The translations under genes were made by a program, and so were the position numbers. Positions 1-6,762 of a stretch of 15,749 nucleotides of DNA are shown piece by piece. The notes under the pieces are model-generated. The model had not been told where the DNA came from. It was given only the letters and a program-made list of their open reading frames with translations, and did not search any database. Within the stretch, counting starts at the first letter, position 1, and the number at the start of each line of letters is the position of its first letter. This DNA comes from an uncultured Oscillospiraceae bacterium (GTDB lineage: Bacteria; Bacillota; Clostridia; Oscillospirales; Oscillospiraceae). Location of the stretch: positions 1-15,749 of the forward strand of contig CAPGBJ010000063.1 in NCBI GenBank assembly GCA_948616425.1. The letters run 5' to 3'.

Positions 1-1424
1 TGAGAATATTTGCCGCTCATTTTGGAGAGCGTGTGGCAGTGCTCCACAGTTCCCTTCGTGCAGGGGAACGATATGACGAGTGGAAACGGGCCAGCCGGGG
101 AGAGGCTCAATTGGTGATTGGCACCCGGTCGGCTGTTTTTGCTCCTTTAAAACATGTGGGCCTCATCATTCTGGACGAGGAGCAGGAGGCCAGCTATAAA
201 TCAGAAAATGTTCCCCGCTACCACGCCCGGGATGTGGCAAAATACCGCTGTGTACAGAATAATGCCTTACTGGTGTTGGGTTCGGCAACCCCTTCTATAG
301 AGAGCATGTATCAGGCGCAAGTAGGCCAAATGAGGCTGCTTCGGCTGAAAAATCGATACAATCAACAGCCGCTGCCCCAGGTTATCCTTGTGGATTTAAA
401 GGAAGAGCTGCGCCGGGGCAATGCCTCGCCCGTCAGTTCGGTCTTGAGAGGGGAACTGGAGGAGAATTTAAAACGAGGAGAGCAGGCAATTTTGTTCCTG
501 AACCGCCGAGGGGCCAACCGAATGGTATCCTGTGGTGAGTGCGGCCAAGTGCCTGAGTGTCCCCGCTGTTCCGTGAAGCTGACCTACCATTCGGCAAACA
601 ACCGGTTGATGTGCCACTACTGTGGCTATTCCCGGCCTCTGCCGCCCGTGTGTCCCTCCTGTGGGGGACTGATGAACTTTGTAGGAATTGGGACCCAACA
701 GGTTCAGGCAGAGCTGCAGGAGCGGTTTCCCTGGGCAGAGGTCATGCGGATGGATACGGATACCATCTCTACCGCGCACCCGCATGAGGAACTGCTGGGC
801 CGTTTTCAAAAGGAGCGGGTACCTATCCTAGTGGGGACTCAGATGGTGGCCAAGGGGTTGGACTTTGAAAATGTCACCCTGGTGGGGGTGGTAGCCCCCG
901 ATCAATCCCTCTATGTGGACGATTTCCGGGCGGGGGAGCGGACCTTCTCCCTTCTGACCCAGGTGGTGGGCCGGGCCGGCCGAGGAGGAAAGCGGGGCCG
1001 AGCGGTAATCCAGACTTTTACTCCAGACAACGATGTGATCCGTTGTGCCGCCCGTCAGGACTATGACAGCTTCTATGAACGGGAGATTGAGCTGCGCCGG
1101 CTGAGGAATGACCCTCCCTTTGCCCAGCATGTGGTAATCACCGCTTCCGGCTTGGAGGAGGGGGCGGTCCTGCGGTGCTGTGCGCGATTGCGCCGTACCT
1201 TGGAGCAGGATCTGCCCAAAATTCCTGGCCAATGGCAGCTGCTTGGCCCTGCCCCTGCGGCCATAACCAAGGTAAACAACCGCTATCGCTATCGTCTTAC
1301 CCTCACCGGGCAGCCGGGGAAGGAGTTTAGATCTCTGTTAGCCTACCTCCTTCAGGCGGCGCACAGGGACAAGGAGAATAAAGGGGTCTCTGTCTATGCC
1401 GATGTGGACCCCTATAACGGGTAA
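1..1424 (+). CDS. priA: Primosomal protein N' (replication restart helicase PriA), 3' part
   Basis: PriA is a superfamily 2 DNA helicase that binds stalled forks and reloads the replicative helicase. The reading frame is open to the left edge (first whole codon at 3), so the N-terminal DNA-binding domain and Walker A motif lie outside the window. Visible helicase features are the DEEQ box (DEAH-type motif II) near 168-179, a GTQMVAKGLDF segment near 835 and QVVGRAGRGG (motif VI type) near 960. Four CxxC pairs between about 528 and 665 form the two zinc-binding sites typical of PriA. The C-terminal end, DVDPYNG, fits the family. The GTG at 33 is an internal valine and not a start, because homology runs upstream of it. 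It is the first gene here of a cluster with def and fmt, an order common in Firmicutes. Confidence 0.97.
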   Translation, partial: RIFAAHFGERVAVLHSSLRAGERYDEWKRASRGEAQLVIGTRSAVFAPLKHVGLIILDEEQEASYKSENVPRYHARDVAKYRCVQNNALLVLGSATPSIESMYQAQVGQMRLLRLKNRYNQQPLPQVILVDLKEELRRGNASPVSSVLRGELEENLKRGEQAILFLNRRGANRMVSCGECGQVPECPRCSVKLTYHSANNRLMCHYCGYSRPLPPVCPSCGGLMNFVGIGTQQVQAELQERFPWAEVMRMDTDTISTAHPHEELLGRFQKERVPILVGTQMVAKGLDFENVTLVGVVAPDQSLYVDDFRAGERTFSLLTQVVGRAGRGGKRGRAVIQTFTPDNDVIRCAARQDYDSFYEREIELRRLRNDPPFAQHVVITASGLEEGAVLRCCARLRRTLEQDLPKIPGQWQLLGPAPAAITKVNNRYRYRLTLTGQPGKEFRSLLAYLLQAAHRDKENKGVSVYADVDPYNG

Positions 1425-1431
1425 GGGAATC

Positions 1432-1472
1432 GAGTTTTCTTTTGCTGCTTTTCTTTCAGGAAAGAAAAGCAG
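1432..1472. repeat. Palindromic intergenic element, copy 1
   Basis: The gap between priA and def holds a perfect 13-bp inverted repeat: left arm 1445-1457, two bases AG, right arm 1460-1472. It is preceded by a pyrimidine-rich block GAGTTTTCTTTTGCT (1432-1446). A second copy of the same 41-base unit lies before rsmB at 3422-3462. The two copies differ by two compensatory base-pair exchanges plus the loop bases. The element ends 28 bases before the def start and is followed by its ribosome binding site. There is no U-run after the stem, so it is not a classical terminator on the + strand. It may act on RNA (processing or stability) or be a REP/MITE-like dispersed repeat; the function is unknown. 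Confidence 0.75.
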
Positions 1473-1500
1473 AGAGAAAAAACCCAAAGGAGAAGGAAGT

Positions 1501-2037
1501 ATGGCAATCAGGACAATTTTAACCCAGGGAGATTCTGCGCTGAGCAAGATTTGTCACCCGGTGACTCGGTTTGACGACAGGCTAGCCGATCTGTTGGACG
1601 ATTTAAAGGAGACACTGGAAGAGGCCGGCGGGATGGGGCTGGCGGCCCCTCAGGTGGGCATCCTCCGCCGGGCGGCCGTTGTGGTACTGGAAGATGAGAG
1701 CATGGTGGAGCTGATCAACCCGGAGATTATTGCCCAGGAGGGGGAACAGGTGGGCTGGGAGGGCTGCCTGTCCCTGCCTGGCATGTGGGGTAAAGTAAGC
1801 CGGCCTAACTGGGTGAGAGTGAGGGCCCAGGACCGGGATGGAAACTGGTTTGAGACAGAGGGGGAGGAGATGACCGCCCGCTGTTTTTGTCATGAGCTGG
1901 CCCATCTAGACGGCCATATGTACGATGAATTGACCGACCGACTCTACACTGCTGAGGAGTTGGACGAGATCTTGGCCAAGGAGGAAAATCAAACAAACCA
2001 GCCGAAGCGGGAGGGGCGGGGAAGGAGAAGAAGATGA
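1501..2037 (+). CDS. def: Peptide deformylase
   Basis: The enzyme removes the formyl group from the N-terminal methionine of nascent proteins, using a bound metal, at the ribosome exit. The 178-residue product has all three family motifs: GMGLAAPQVG at residues 44-53, EGCLSLP with metal ligand Cys89, and HELAH (His131, Glu132 catalytic, His135). The start at 1501 is chosen because AAAGGAG (1486-1492) sits eight bases upstream and MAIRTILTQGD aligns with the family start. The frame is open back to 1396, but that extension overlaps priA and runs through a palindromic element. The tail is unusually rich in Arg (ending GRGRRRR). The stop overlaps the fmt start (ATGA at 2034-2037). The pairing with fmt fits their opposite roles in the formyl cycle. 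Confidence 0.97.
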   Translation: MAIRTILTQGDSALSKICHPVTRFDDRLADLLDDLKETLEEAGGMGLAAPQVGILRRAAVVVLEDESMVELINPEIIAQEGEQVGWEGCLSLPGMWGKVSRPNWVRVRAQDRDGNWFETEGEEMTARCFCHELAHLDGHMYDELTDRLYTAEELDEILAKEENQTNQPKREGRGRRRR

Positions 2038-2957
2038 GGATTGTCTTTATGGGCACCCCAGCCTTTGCTGTCCCCTCGCTGGAGGGGCTGGCGGAGGCCG
2101 GACATCAGTTGTTAGGTGTGTTCAGCCAGCCGGATAAGCCGGTGGGCCGGCACCACAATAAGCTCCAACCCACCCCGGTGAAGGAGCGGGCTATGGCCCG
2201 CGGCATCCCCGTCTATCAGCCCGAGACTCTGCGGGACGGGACCGCTCTGGCCATATTGAAAGAGCTGGCCCCGGAGCTGATTGTGGTGGCGGCCTATGGT
2301 CGCTTCCTCCCCGATGAGATTCTTGCCCTGCCCCCCAAGGGGTGCATCAACGTCCACTCCTCCCTCCTGCCCAAGTACCGGGGCTCCGCCCCCATCAACT
2401 GGGCTATCCTCAGCGGGGAGCGGGTAACTGGCGTCACCATTCAGCGCATGGTCCGCGATATGGACGCGGGGGACATCCTTCTCCAGCAGGCGGTCAAAAT
2501 CGGGAAGACGGAGGACGCCGCCGCCCTCTATGACCGTCTGGCCCAGCTGGGAGGGGAGCTGGCGGTGGAGGCTGTGGCCCAAATTCAGGCCGGGACAGCC
2601 ACCTACACCCCTCAGGACCACGCCCAGGCCACCCAGGCCCCCATGCTCTCCAAGGCAATGTCGCCGGTGGACTGGACCAGGAGCGCCCAGGAGATTTTTA
2701 ACCAGATCCGGGGCCTGTACCCCTGGCCGGGGGCTTCTACCACAGCAATCACCGGCGAGCCCATCAAGCTGTGGGGGGCCCAGGTGGTGGAGCAGCATAC
2801 CGACGCCCGCCCTGGCACTGTGATTGCCGCCGCCTGGGGGGGAATCGACGTGGCCTGCGGCGACGGCCAAGTCCTGCGCATTCTGGAGCTCCAGGCCCCC
2901 GGCAAGAAGAGAATGTCCGTCGCCGCCTACCTGGCGGGGAATCCGATCCAGGTGTGA
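2034..2957 (+). CDS. fmt: Methionyl-tRNA formyltransferase
   Basis: Fmt transfers a formyl group from 10-formyltetrahydrofolate to Met-tRNA(fMet), producing the bacterial initiator. The 307-residue protein has the usual length. The N-terminus MRIVFMGTPAFAVPSL is diagnostic. The catalytic triad of the family is visible as Asn106 and His108 in INVHSSLLPKYRG and Asp144 in RDMDAGDILLQ. The SLLPKYRG loop contacts the folate/tRNA region, and the C-terminal third is the OB-like tRNA-binding domain. Translation is probably coupled to def by the ATGA overlap, with AAGGAG inside the def 3' end near 2020. The gene is very GC-rich, which produces long spurious open frames on other strands. Confidence 0.97.
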   Translation: MRIVFMGTPAFAVPSLEGLAEAGHQLLGVFSQPDKPVGRHHNKLQPTPVKERAMARGIPVYQPETLRDGTALAILKELAPELIVVAAYGRFLPDEILALPPKGCINVHSSLLPKYRGSAPINWAILSGERVTGVTIQRMVRDMDAGDILLQQAVKIGKTEDAAALYDRLAQLGGELAVEAVAQIQAGTATYTPQDHAQATQAPMLSKAMSPVDWTRSAQEIFNQIRGLYPWPGASTTAITGEPIKLWGAQVVEQHTDARPGTVIAAAWGGIDVACGDGQVLRILELQAPGKKRMSVAAYLAGNPIQV

Positions 2958-2961
2958 TGGC

Positions 2962-3330
2962 ATGTATGATTTTACCGGCTACGACCGCGTTTTAAGTGCT
3001 CCGTGGTTCATCGAACGCTTCCAGAACCGCTATGTGGACCGAAAACGGCTGAGACAGGTGGGACTGATGTGGAACTCTTTTCTTCCACAGTACGAGCTAC
3101 GTTGTCTTCCCACTGGAGAGATCGCGCAGCTGGGAATCTCCAGGGACGAAAAGCTGTTTTTCTATTCGGAGCGAATCCGTACGCTGTACGCCGCCAGCTT
3201 TGGCTCGGTGGTGGACTATGTAGGGCAGTTGGAGCCCTGGGAGGATATTGACGCATATCTGTTTAACGGGACCATGGATTGGGTAGTGGCTGTTACACAT
3301 GAGGATGTGATCCTTTGTCTGGGGATTTAA
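2962..3330 (+). CDS. Hypothetical protein, 122 residues, between fmt and rsmB
   Basis: I do not recognise a family. The frame is open far upstream inside fmt, but only from the ATG at 2962 does the protein lose the Pro/Arg-rich look of an out-of-frame shadow; this start lies four bases after the fmt stop, suggesting coupling. There is no good ribosome binding site. The product is rich in aromatic residues (Trp, Tyr, Phe), looks soluble, and has no signal peptide, membrane helix or cysteine motif. Recognisable stretches are APWFIERFQNRYVDRKRL near residues 13-30 and a C-terminal DWVVAVTHEDVILCLGI. Codon use is less GC-biased than in fmt. In many clostridia a zinc metallopeptidase gene occupies this slot; this is not one. 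A competing frame from 2957 is shorter and less protein-like. Confidence 0.6.
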   Translation: MYDFTGYDRVLSAPWFIERFQNRYVDRKRLRQVGLMWNSFLPQYELRCLPTGEIAQLGISRDEKLFFYSERIRTLYAASFGSVVDYVGQLEPWEDIDAYLFNGTMDWVVAVTHEDVILCLGI

Positions 3331-3360
3331 AGGCAGTGATTGAGGCTTATCAGTCAGAAA

Positions 3361-3420
3361 CGTTTTTCAGCTCAGAGGAAAAAAGCCCTTGTGATTTGCT
3401 GAGAAAAACGAAGTTTTTCT
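3361..3420 (+). other. Possible structured leader upstream of rsmB
   Basis: In the 152-base gap between the 122-residue gene and rsmB, AGAAAAAC (3402-3409) can pair with GTTTTTCT (3413-3420) around a GAA loop. The same GCTGAGAAAAACG segment (about 3398-3410) is also complementary, with a short bulge, to CGTTTTTCAGCTCAG (3361-3375). The two pairings exclude each other. The first hairpin is followed by a T-rich stretch that leads into a palindromic element. This could be a weak terminator/antiterminator or simply A/T-rich repeat debris. Confidence 0.3.
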
Positions 3421-3421
3421 G

Positions 3422-3462
3422 GAGTTTTCTTTTGCTTCTTTTCTTTTTTAAAAGAAAAGAAG
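3422..3462. repeat. Palindromic intergenic element, copy 2
   Basis: This unit matches 1432-1472 at 35 of 41 positions. It again forms a perfect 13-bp stem: left arm 3435-3447, TT, right arm 3450-3462. Relative to copy 1, a G-C pair has become T-A (3437/3460) and a C-G pair has become T-A (3447/3450). The other two differences are the loop bases. It lies 20 bases before the rsmB ATG. The rsmB reading frame stays open through it, so automatic start calling would place the start too far upstream. Confidence 0.75.
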
Positions 3463-3482
3463 GGGAAAGGCAGGTGAGAAGT

Positions 3483-4811
3483 ATGGACGCCCGTGAGGTA
3501 TCGCTGCTGGCGCTGAACGATTGCCAGCGGCAGGGGGGATGGTCGGACGCCATTCTGAAAAAGCGGCTGGCCTCCGCCAGGCTGGACAGCCGGGACGGGG
3601 CACTGGCCACCCAGCTGTGCTTCGGTGTGCTGCAAAACCGGCTGCTGCTGGACTTCTATCTGTCCCACTTCTCCAACCTGCCCCTGAAGCGGATGGAGGG
3701 CCGGGTGGTGGAAGCCCTGCGGCTGGGGGTCTACCAGATGCTCTTTTTGGACAAGGTTCCCCACAGCGCGGCGGTGAACACCTCGGTGGAGCTGACCCGG
3801 AAGCACTGCAAAAATCCCCGGGCGGCGGGGATGGTCAACGGTATCTTGCGCAATCTGGAGCGGAATCTGGGCAGTCTGCCCACCATCCCCCAGGCCGACC
3901 CGGTCAGTTACCTGTCCACCCTCTACTCCCACCCGGAATGGCTGGTGAATGAGTTCCTCACCGCCCTGGGCAGCGAGGAGACGGCCAGACTGCTGGCCGC
4001 CAACAACAGCCAGGCCCCCATCACCGCCATGGCCAACACCACCAGAATCACGGTGGAGGGGCTGGCGGAGGCGATGGAGAGGGAGGGGGTCACGGCCCAG
4101 CCCCACCCCTGGCTGGCGGATTGCCTGATTCTGTCTAAGACGGGAAATCTGGAGCGGTTGGCCGCCTTCCGTGACGGCCTGTTTTACGTCCAGGACCCGG
4201 CCAGTAAGCTGTCCGCCCTGGCCCTGGATCCCAAACCGGGGATGCGGGTGCTGGACTGCTGTGCCGCCCCGGGCGGCAAGAGTTTTGCCAGCGCCATTCA
4301 GATGGAGGGCGGGGGAGAGGTGGTCTCCTGCGACCTCCACCCCCACAAGAAGAAACTGATTCAGGCCGGAGCTGACCGGCTTGGTTTACGTAATATTGTG
4401 CCCATGACCGCCGATGGGAAGGTGTTCCGCCCTGAGTGGGAAAAGGCTTTCGATAGGGTGTTGGTGGATGCCCCCTGCTCTGGCCTGGGGGTCATCCGGA
4501 AAAAGCCGGACATTCGCTATAAGGACCCGGAGCCTTTGAAGGACCTGCCCCGGGTCCAGCGGGCCATTCTGGACAACGCGGCCCGGTATGTAAAACCTGG
4601 CGGGGTGCTGGTCTACTCCACCTGTACCCTCCTGTACCGGGAGAATGAAGGGGTGGCTCTGGACTTTCTGGCGGATCACCCGGGCTTTCAGGCGGAGGGG
4701 TTCCGTGTGCCCGAGTGTGTTGGAGACGCTCGAATGGGGATGCTTACCCTCTGGCCTCACCGCCAGGGGACAGACGGATTCTTCATCTGTAAATTGCGCA
4801 GAGGGGAGTGA
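3483..4811 (+). CDS. rsmB: 16S rRNA (cytosine-967-C5)-methyltransferase RsmB
   Basis: RsmB uses S-adenosylmethionine to methylate C967 of 16S rRNA in the P-site region. The 442-residue protein has an N-terminal NusB-like RNA-binding domain (about residues 1-135) and a Rossmann methyltransferase domain. Motif I is LDCCAAPGGKS at 257-267. Motif IV is DAPCSGLGVIRKKPD with Cys332. Motif VI is YSTCT with Cys381, the nucleophile in this family, so both cysteines needed for m5C chemistry are present. The start at 3483 follows an imperfect AGGTGAG (3472-3478), and MDAREVSLLALN resembles family N-termini; upstream in-frame codons to 3315 are Phe/Lys-rich and come from the palindromic element. The stop overlaps the rlmN GTG. 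Confidence in the start is somewhat lower than in the function. Confidence 0.95.
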   Translation: MDAREVSLLALNDCQRQGGWSDAILKKRLASARLDSRDGALATQLCFGVLQNRLLLDFYLSHFSNLPLKRMEGRVVEALRLGVYQMLFLDKVPHSAAVNTSVELTRKHCKNPRAAGMVNGILRNLERNLGSLPTIPQADPVSYLSTLYSHPEWLVNEFLTALGSEETARLLAANNSQAPITAMANTTRITVEGLAEAMEREGVTAQPHPWLADCLILSKTGNLERLAAFRDGLFYVQDPASKLSALALDPKPGMRVLDCCAAPGGKSFASAIQMEGGGEVVSCDLHPHKKKLIQAGADRLGLRNIVPMTADGKVFRPEWEKAFDRVLVDAPCSGLGVIRKKPDIRYKDPEPLKDLPRVQRAILDNAARYVKPGGVLVYSTCTLLYRENEGVALDFLADHPGFQAEGFRVPECVGDARMGMLTLWPHRQGTDGFFICKLRRGE

Positions 4812-5845
4812 GCTTTATCATTGACATAAAATCTATGACTCCCGAGGAGATGTCGGTTTGGCTCAAGGAACTGGGAGAACCACCCTTCCGCGCCAAGCAG
4901 ATCTTTAAGTGGTTTTATCAGGGAGTTACCTCCTTTGAGGAGATGACTAACCTATCCAAGGCTTTGCGGCAGAGATTGTCAGAGACCGCCCTGCTCACAC
5001 CTCCAACAGTGGCCCGCAAGCAGGAATCCCGGCAGGACGGTACCATTAAGTACCTGTGGCGGCTGGCAGACGGCAACTGTGTGGAGTCGGTGCTTATGCG
5101 TTACCAGCATGGCAATACGGTGTGCATCTCCTGTCAGGTGGGCTGCCGGATGGGGTGCGCGTTCTGCGCCTCCACCATTGCGGGGAAGGTGCGGGACTTA
5201 ACTGCGGCGGAAATGTTGGATCAGGTGCTTTTTACTCAAATTGACAGCGGGGCTCCCGTTTCCAATATTGTTTTGATGGGAATCGGGGAACCGCTGGACA
5301 ATTTTGATACAGTTTTGCGGTTCCTCACCCTGGTAAATCATCCAGAGGGACTGAATATTGGAATGCGGCATATCTCATTGTCTACTTGCGGTTTAACGGA
5401 GAAAATTGACAAACTGGCCCAGTATGGGTTACAATTAACGTTATCGGTCTCCCTCCATGCCCCAGATGACGAGACCCGCTCCCAGATTATGCCGGTGAAC
5501 AGGGGCGTAGGCGTGGAGAAATTATTGGAGACCTGTCGGCGATATTTTAACCGAACGGGACGACGTATCTCCTATGAATACGCTATGATTGACGGGGTAA
5601 ATGACGCCGACTGGCAGGCTGATCTGCTGGCAAGGCGATTGAGAGGGACTTCGGCCCATGTCAACCTGATTCCTCTGAACGAGGTGGAGGAGAGTCCGCT
5701 CAAGCCCAGCCGCCGAGTGTCCGCGTTTCAGAAGCGGCTGGAGAGACAGGGGATTACTGTGACGGTCCGGCGGAGACTAGGGGGCGACATTGATGCCTCC
5801 TGCGGTCAGCTGCGCCGCAAGGCGATGAAGCGGGAGGGCCCTTGA
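4808..5845 (+). CDS. rlmN: Dual-specificity RNA methyltransferase RlmN (23S rRNA A2503 / tRNA A37)
   Basis: RlmN is a radical-SAM enzyme that makes 2-methyladenosine at A2503 of 23S rRNA and A37 of some tRNAs. The 345-residue product has the iron-sulfur motif Cx3Cx2C at Cys113, Cys117 and Cys120. The two cysteines of its ping-pong mechanism are also visible: Cys106 (seven residues before the cluster, as in E. coli Cys118) and Cys332 in IDASCGQLR (E. coli Cys355). GIGEPLDN and the SYEYAMIDGVND segment are typical. The start is taken as GTG 4808 overlapping the rsmB stop. This gives DIKSMTPEEM at the expected place, but GAGGGGA is directly next to the GTG, too close for an ideal ribosome binding site. 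The next candidate, ATG 4835, lacks any such site and would trim conserved residues. Confidence 0.96.
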   Translation: MSFIIDIKSMTPEEMSVWLKELGEPPFRAKQIFKWFYQGVTSFEEMTNLSKALRQRLSETALLTPPTVARKQESRQDGTIKYLWRLADGNCVESVLMRYQHGNTVCISCQVGCRMGCAFCASTIAGKVRDLTAAEMLDQVLFTQIDSGAPVSNIVLMGIGEPLDNFDTVLRFLTLVNHPEGLNIGMRHISLSTCGLTEKIDKLAQYGLQLTLSVSLHAPDDETRSQIMPVNRGVGVEKLLETCRRYFNRTGRRISYEYAMIDGVNDADWQADLLARRLRGTSAHVNLIPLNEVEESPLKPSRRVSAFQKRLERQGITVTVRRRLGGDIDASCGQLRRKAMKREGP

Positions 5846-5911
5846 GGGTGAGCTGTTTTTGGACGGCCCCTATATAGAAACGACACAAAGCAGGAAATGA
5901 GGTTGAACGCG

Positions 5912-6631
5912 ATGCAGGTATGGGGAATAACCGACCGTGGAGCAGTGCGCCAACAAAATCAAGATGCCTATGCGGCGAGAGTGCTAGAGGATGGACGCGT
6001 AATTGCTCTGGTGTGTGACGGTATGGGCGGCGCCCGAGCGGGTAATGTGGCCAGCACCATGGCTGTGGAGCTGTTTATGGAATATTTTATAAAGGCTAGC
6101 TCTGAAGACCCGGAGGAAGAGCAGATGGCCCATGCTGCCTCTGTGGCTAACCAGGCAATTTTTCGCCGTTCTATTCAAGATGAGGACTGTGCCGGAATGG
6201 GTACGACGATTGTGGCGGCTCTGGCAGGCGGGGCGGAAGCGGTTATCCTCAATGAAGGGGACAGCCGGGCCTATCACATTAACTCCGAGGGGATTGTTCT
6301 GGTCACTCGGGATCACTCCCTAGTGGAGGACCTGGTAGAGCGGGGGGAGCTGACCCGGGAGCAGGCCCGGACCCATCCCCACAAAAATTTGATTACCCGT
6401 GCGCTGGGGGCGGAGCCTATCCTTATGGCGGACTGCTTCCGCCAGCCTTTGGCGGAGGGGGATTATTTGCTGCTGTGCAGCGATGGATTGAGTAATGTGG
6501 TCAATGAGCAAGAGATGCTCTATGAGGTGATTCACGGGGGCGCTGAGAGGGACTGCTGCCAGCGTCTGCTGGACATTGCCCTCAGCCGAGGGGCGCCGGA
6601 CAACGTGACAGCGGTACTGGTGAAGCGGTAA
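5912..6631 (+). CDS. stp: PP2C-type serine/threonine phosphatase (Stp/PrpC)
   Basis: Stp dephosphorylates the PrkC kinase and its substrates. The 239-residue protein has the PP2C metal-binding set: DGMGG at 36-40, GDSRAY at 116-121, SDG with Asp191, and PDNVTA with Asp230. MGTT and the HPHKNLITRALG block also fit the bacterial Stp group. There is no membrane segment, so it is cytosolic. The start at 5912 is preferred because MQVWGITDRGAVRQQNQD matches the family start and GAGG (5899-5902) lies nine bases upstream. An alternative ATG at 5897 adds five residues but has poor spacing. It directly precedes prkC, the usual Firmicutes arrangement. Confidence 0.96.
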   Translation: MQVWGITDRGAVRQQNQDAYAARVLEDGRVIALVCDGMGGARAGNVASTMAVELFMEYFIKASSEDPEEEQMAHAASVANQAIFRRSIQDEDCAGMGTTIVAALAGGAEAVILNEGDSRAYHINSEGIVLVTRDHSLVEDLVERGELTREQARTHPHKNLITRALGAEPILMADCFRQPLAEGDYLLLCSDGLSNVVNEQEMLYEVIHGGAERDCCQRLLDIALSRGAPDNVTAVLVKR

Positions 6632-6660
6632 TGCCATATAGTGCGATTCATACAGCTTGT

Positions 6661-6731
6661 CAAGCGACGGCTTGCTGTTTGCTTTGAAATTGCTGATATG
6701 GCAGGAGGAAAGCGGGGATTGATCCCTGCTT
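6661..6731 (+). other. Hairpins in the stp-prkC gap
   Basis: The 131-base gap holds two small inverted repeats. CAAGC (6661-6665) pairs with GCTTG (6670-6674) and can extend to ACAGC/GCTGT (6652-6656 and 6674-6678) with a bulge. AAGCGGGGAT (6710-6719) pairs with ATCCCTGCTT (6722-6731), with one G-U pair. Neither is followed by a U-run, so they do not look like terminators. They may modulate the stp/prkC expression ratio; this is a guess. Confidence 0.3.
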
Positions 6732-6762
6732 GATAGGATGAAAGATAAGGAGGATATTTACC

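Noticed and set aside
2112..2963. A 283-residue - strand open frame over fmt
   Set aside because: Antisense to fmt with Gly/His/Leu-rich low-complexity composition and no ribosome binding site context.
3372..4346. A 324-residue - strand open frame over rsmB
   Set aside because: Antisense to a clear methyltransferase; Gln/Gly/His-rich composition typical of a shadow frame.
5846..5911. A promoter before stp based on TATATA near 5871
   Set aside because: No -35 hexamer lies at 16-18 bases; the gap is short and stp is probably read from upstream.
6671..6701. A promoter before prkC (TTGCTG with TGATAT)
   Set aside because: The -35 box matches consensus at only three of six positions; not convincing without transcript data.
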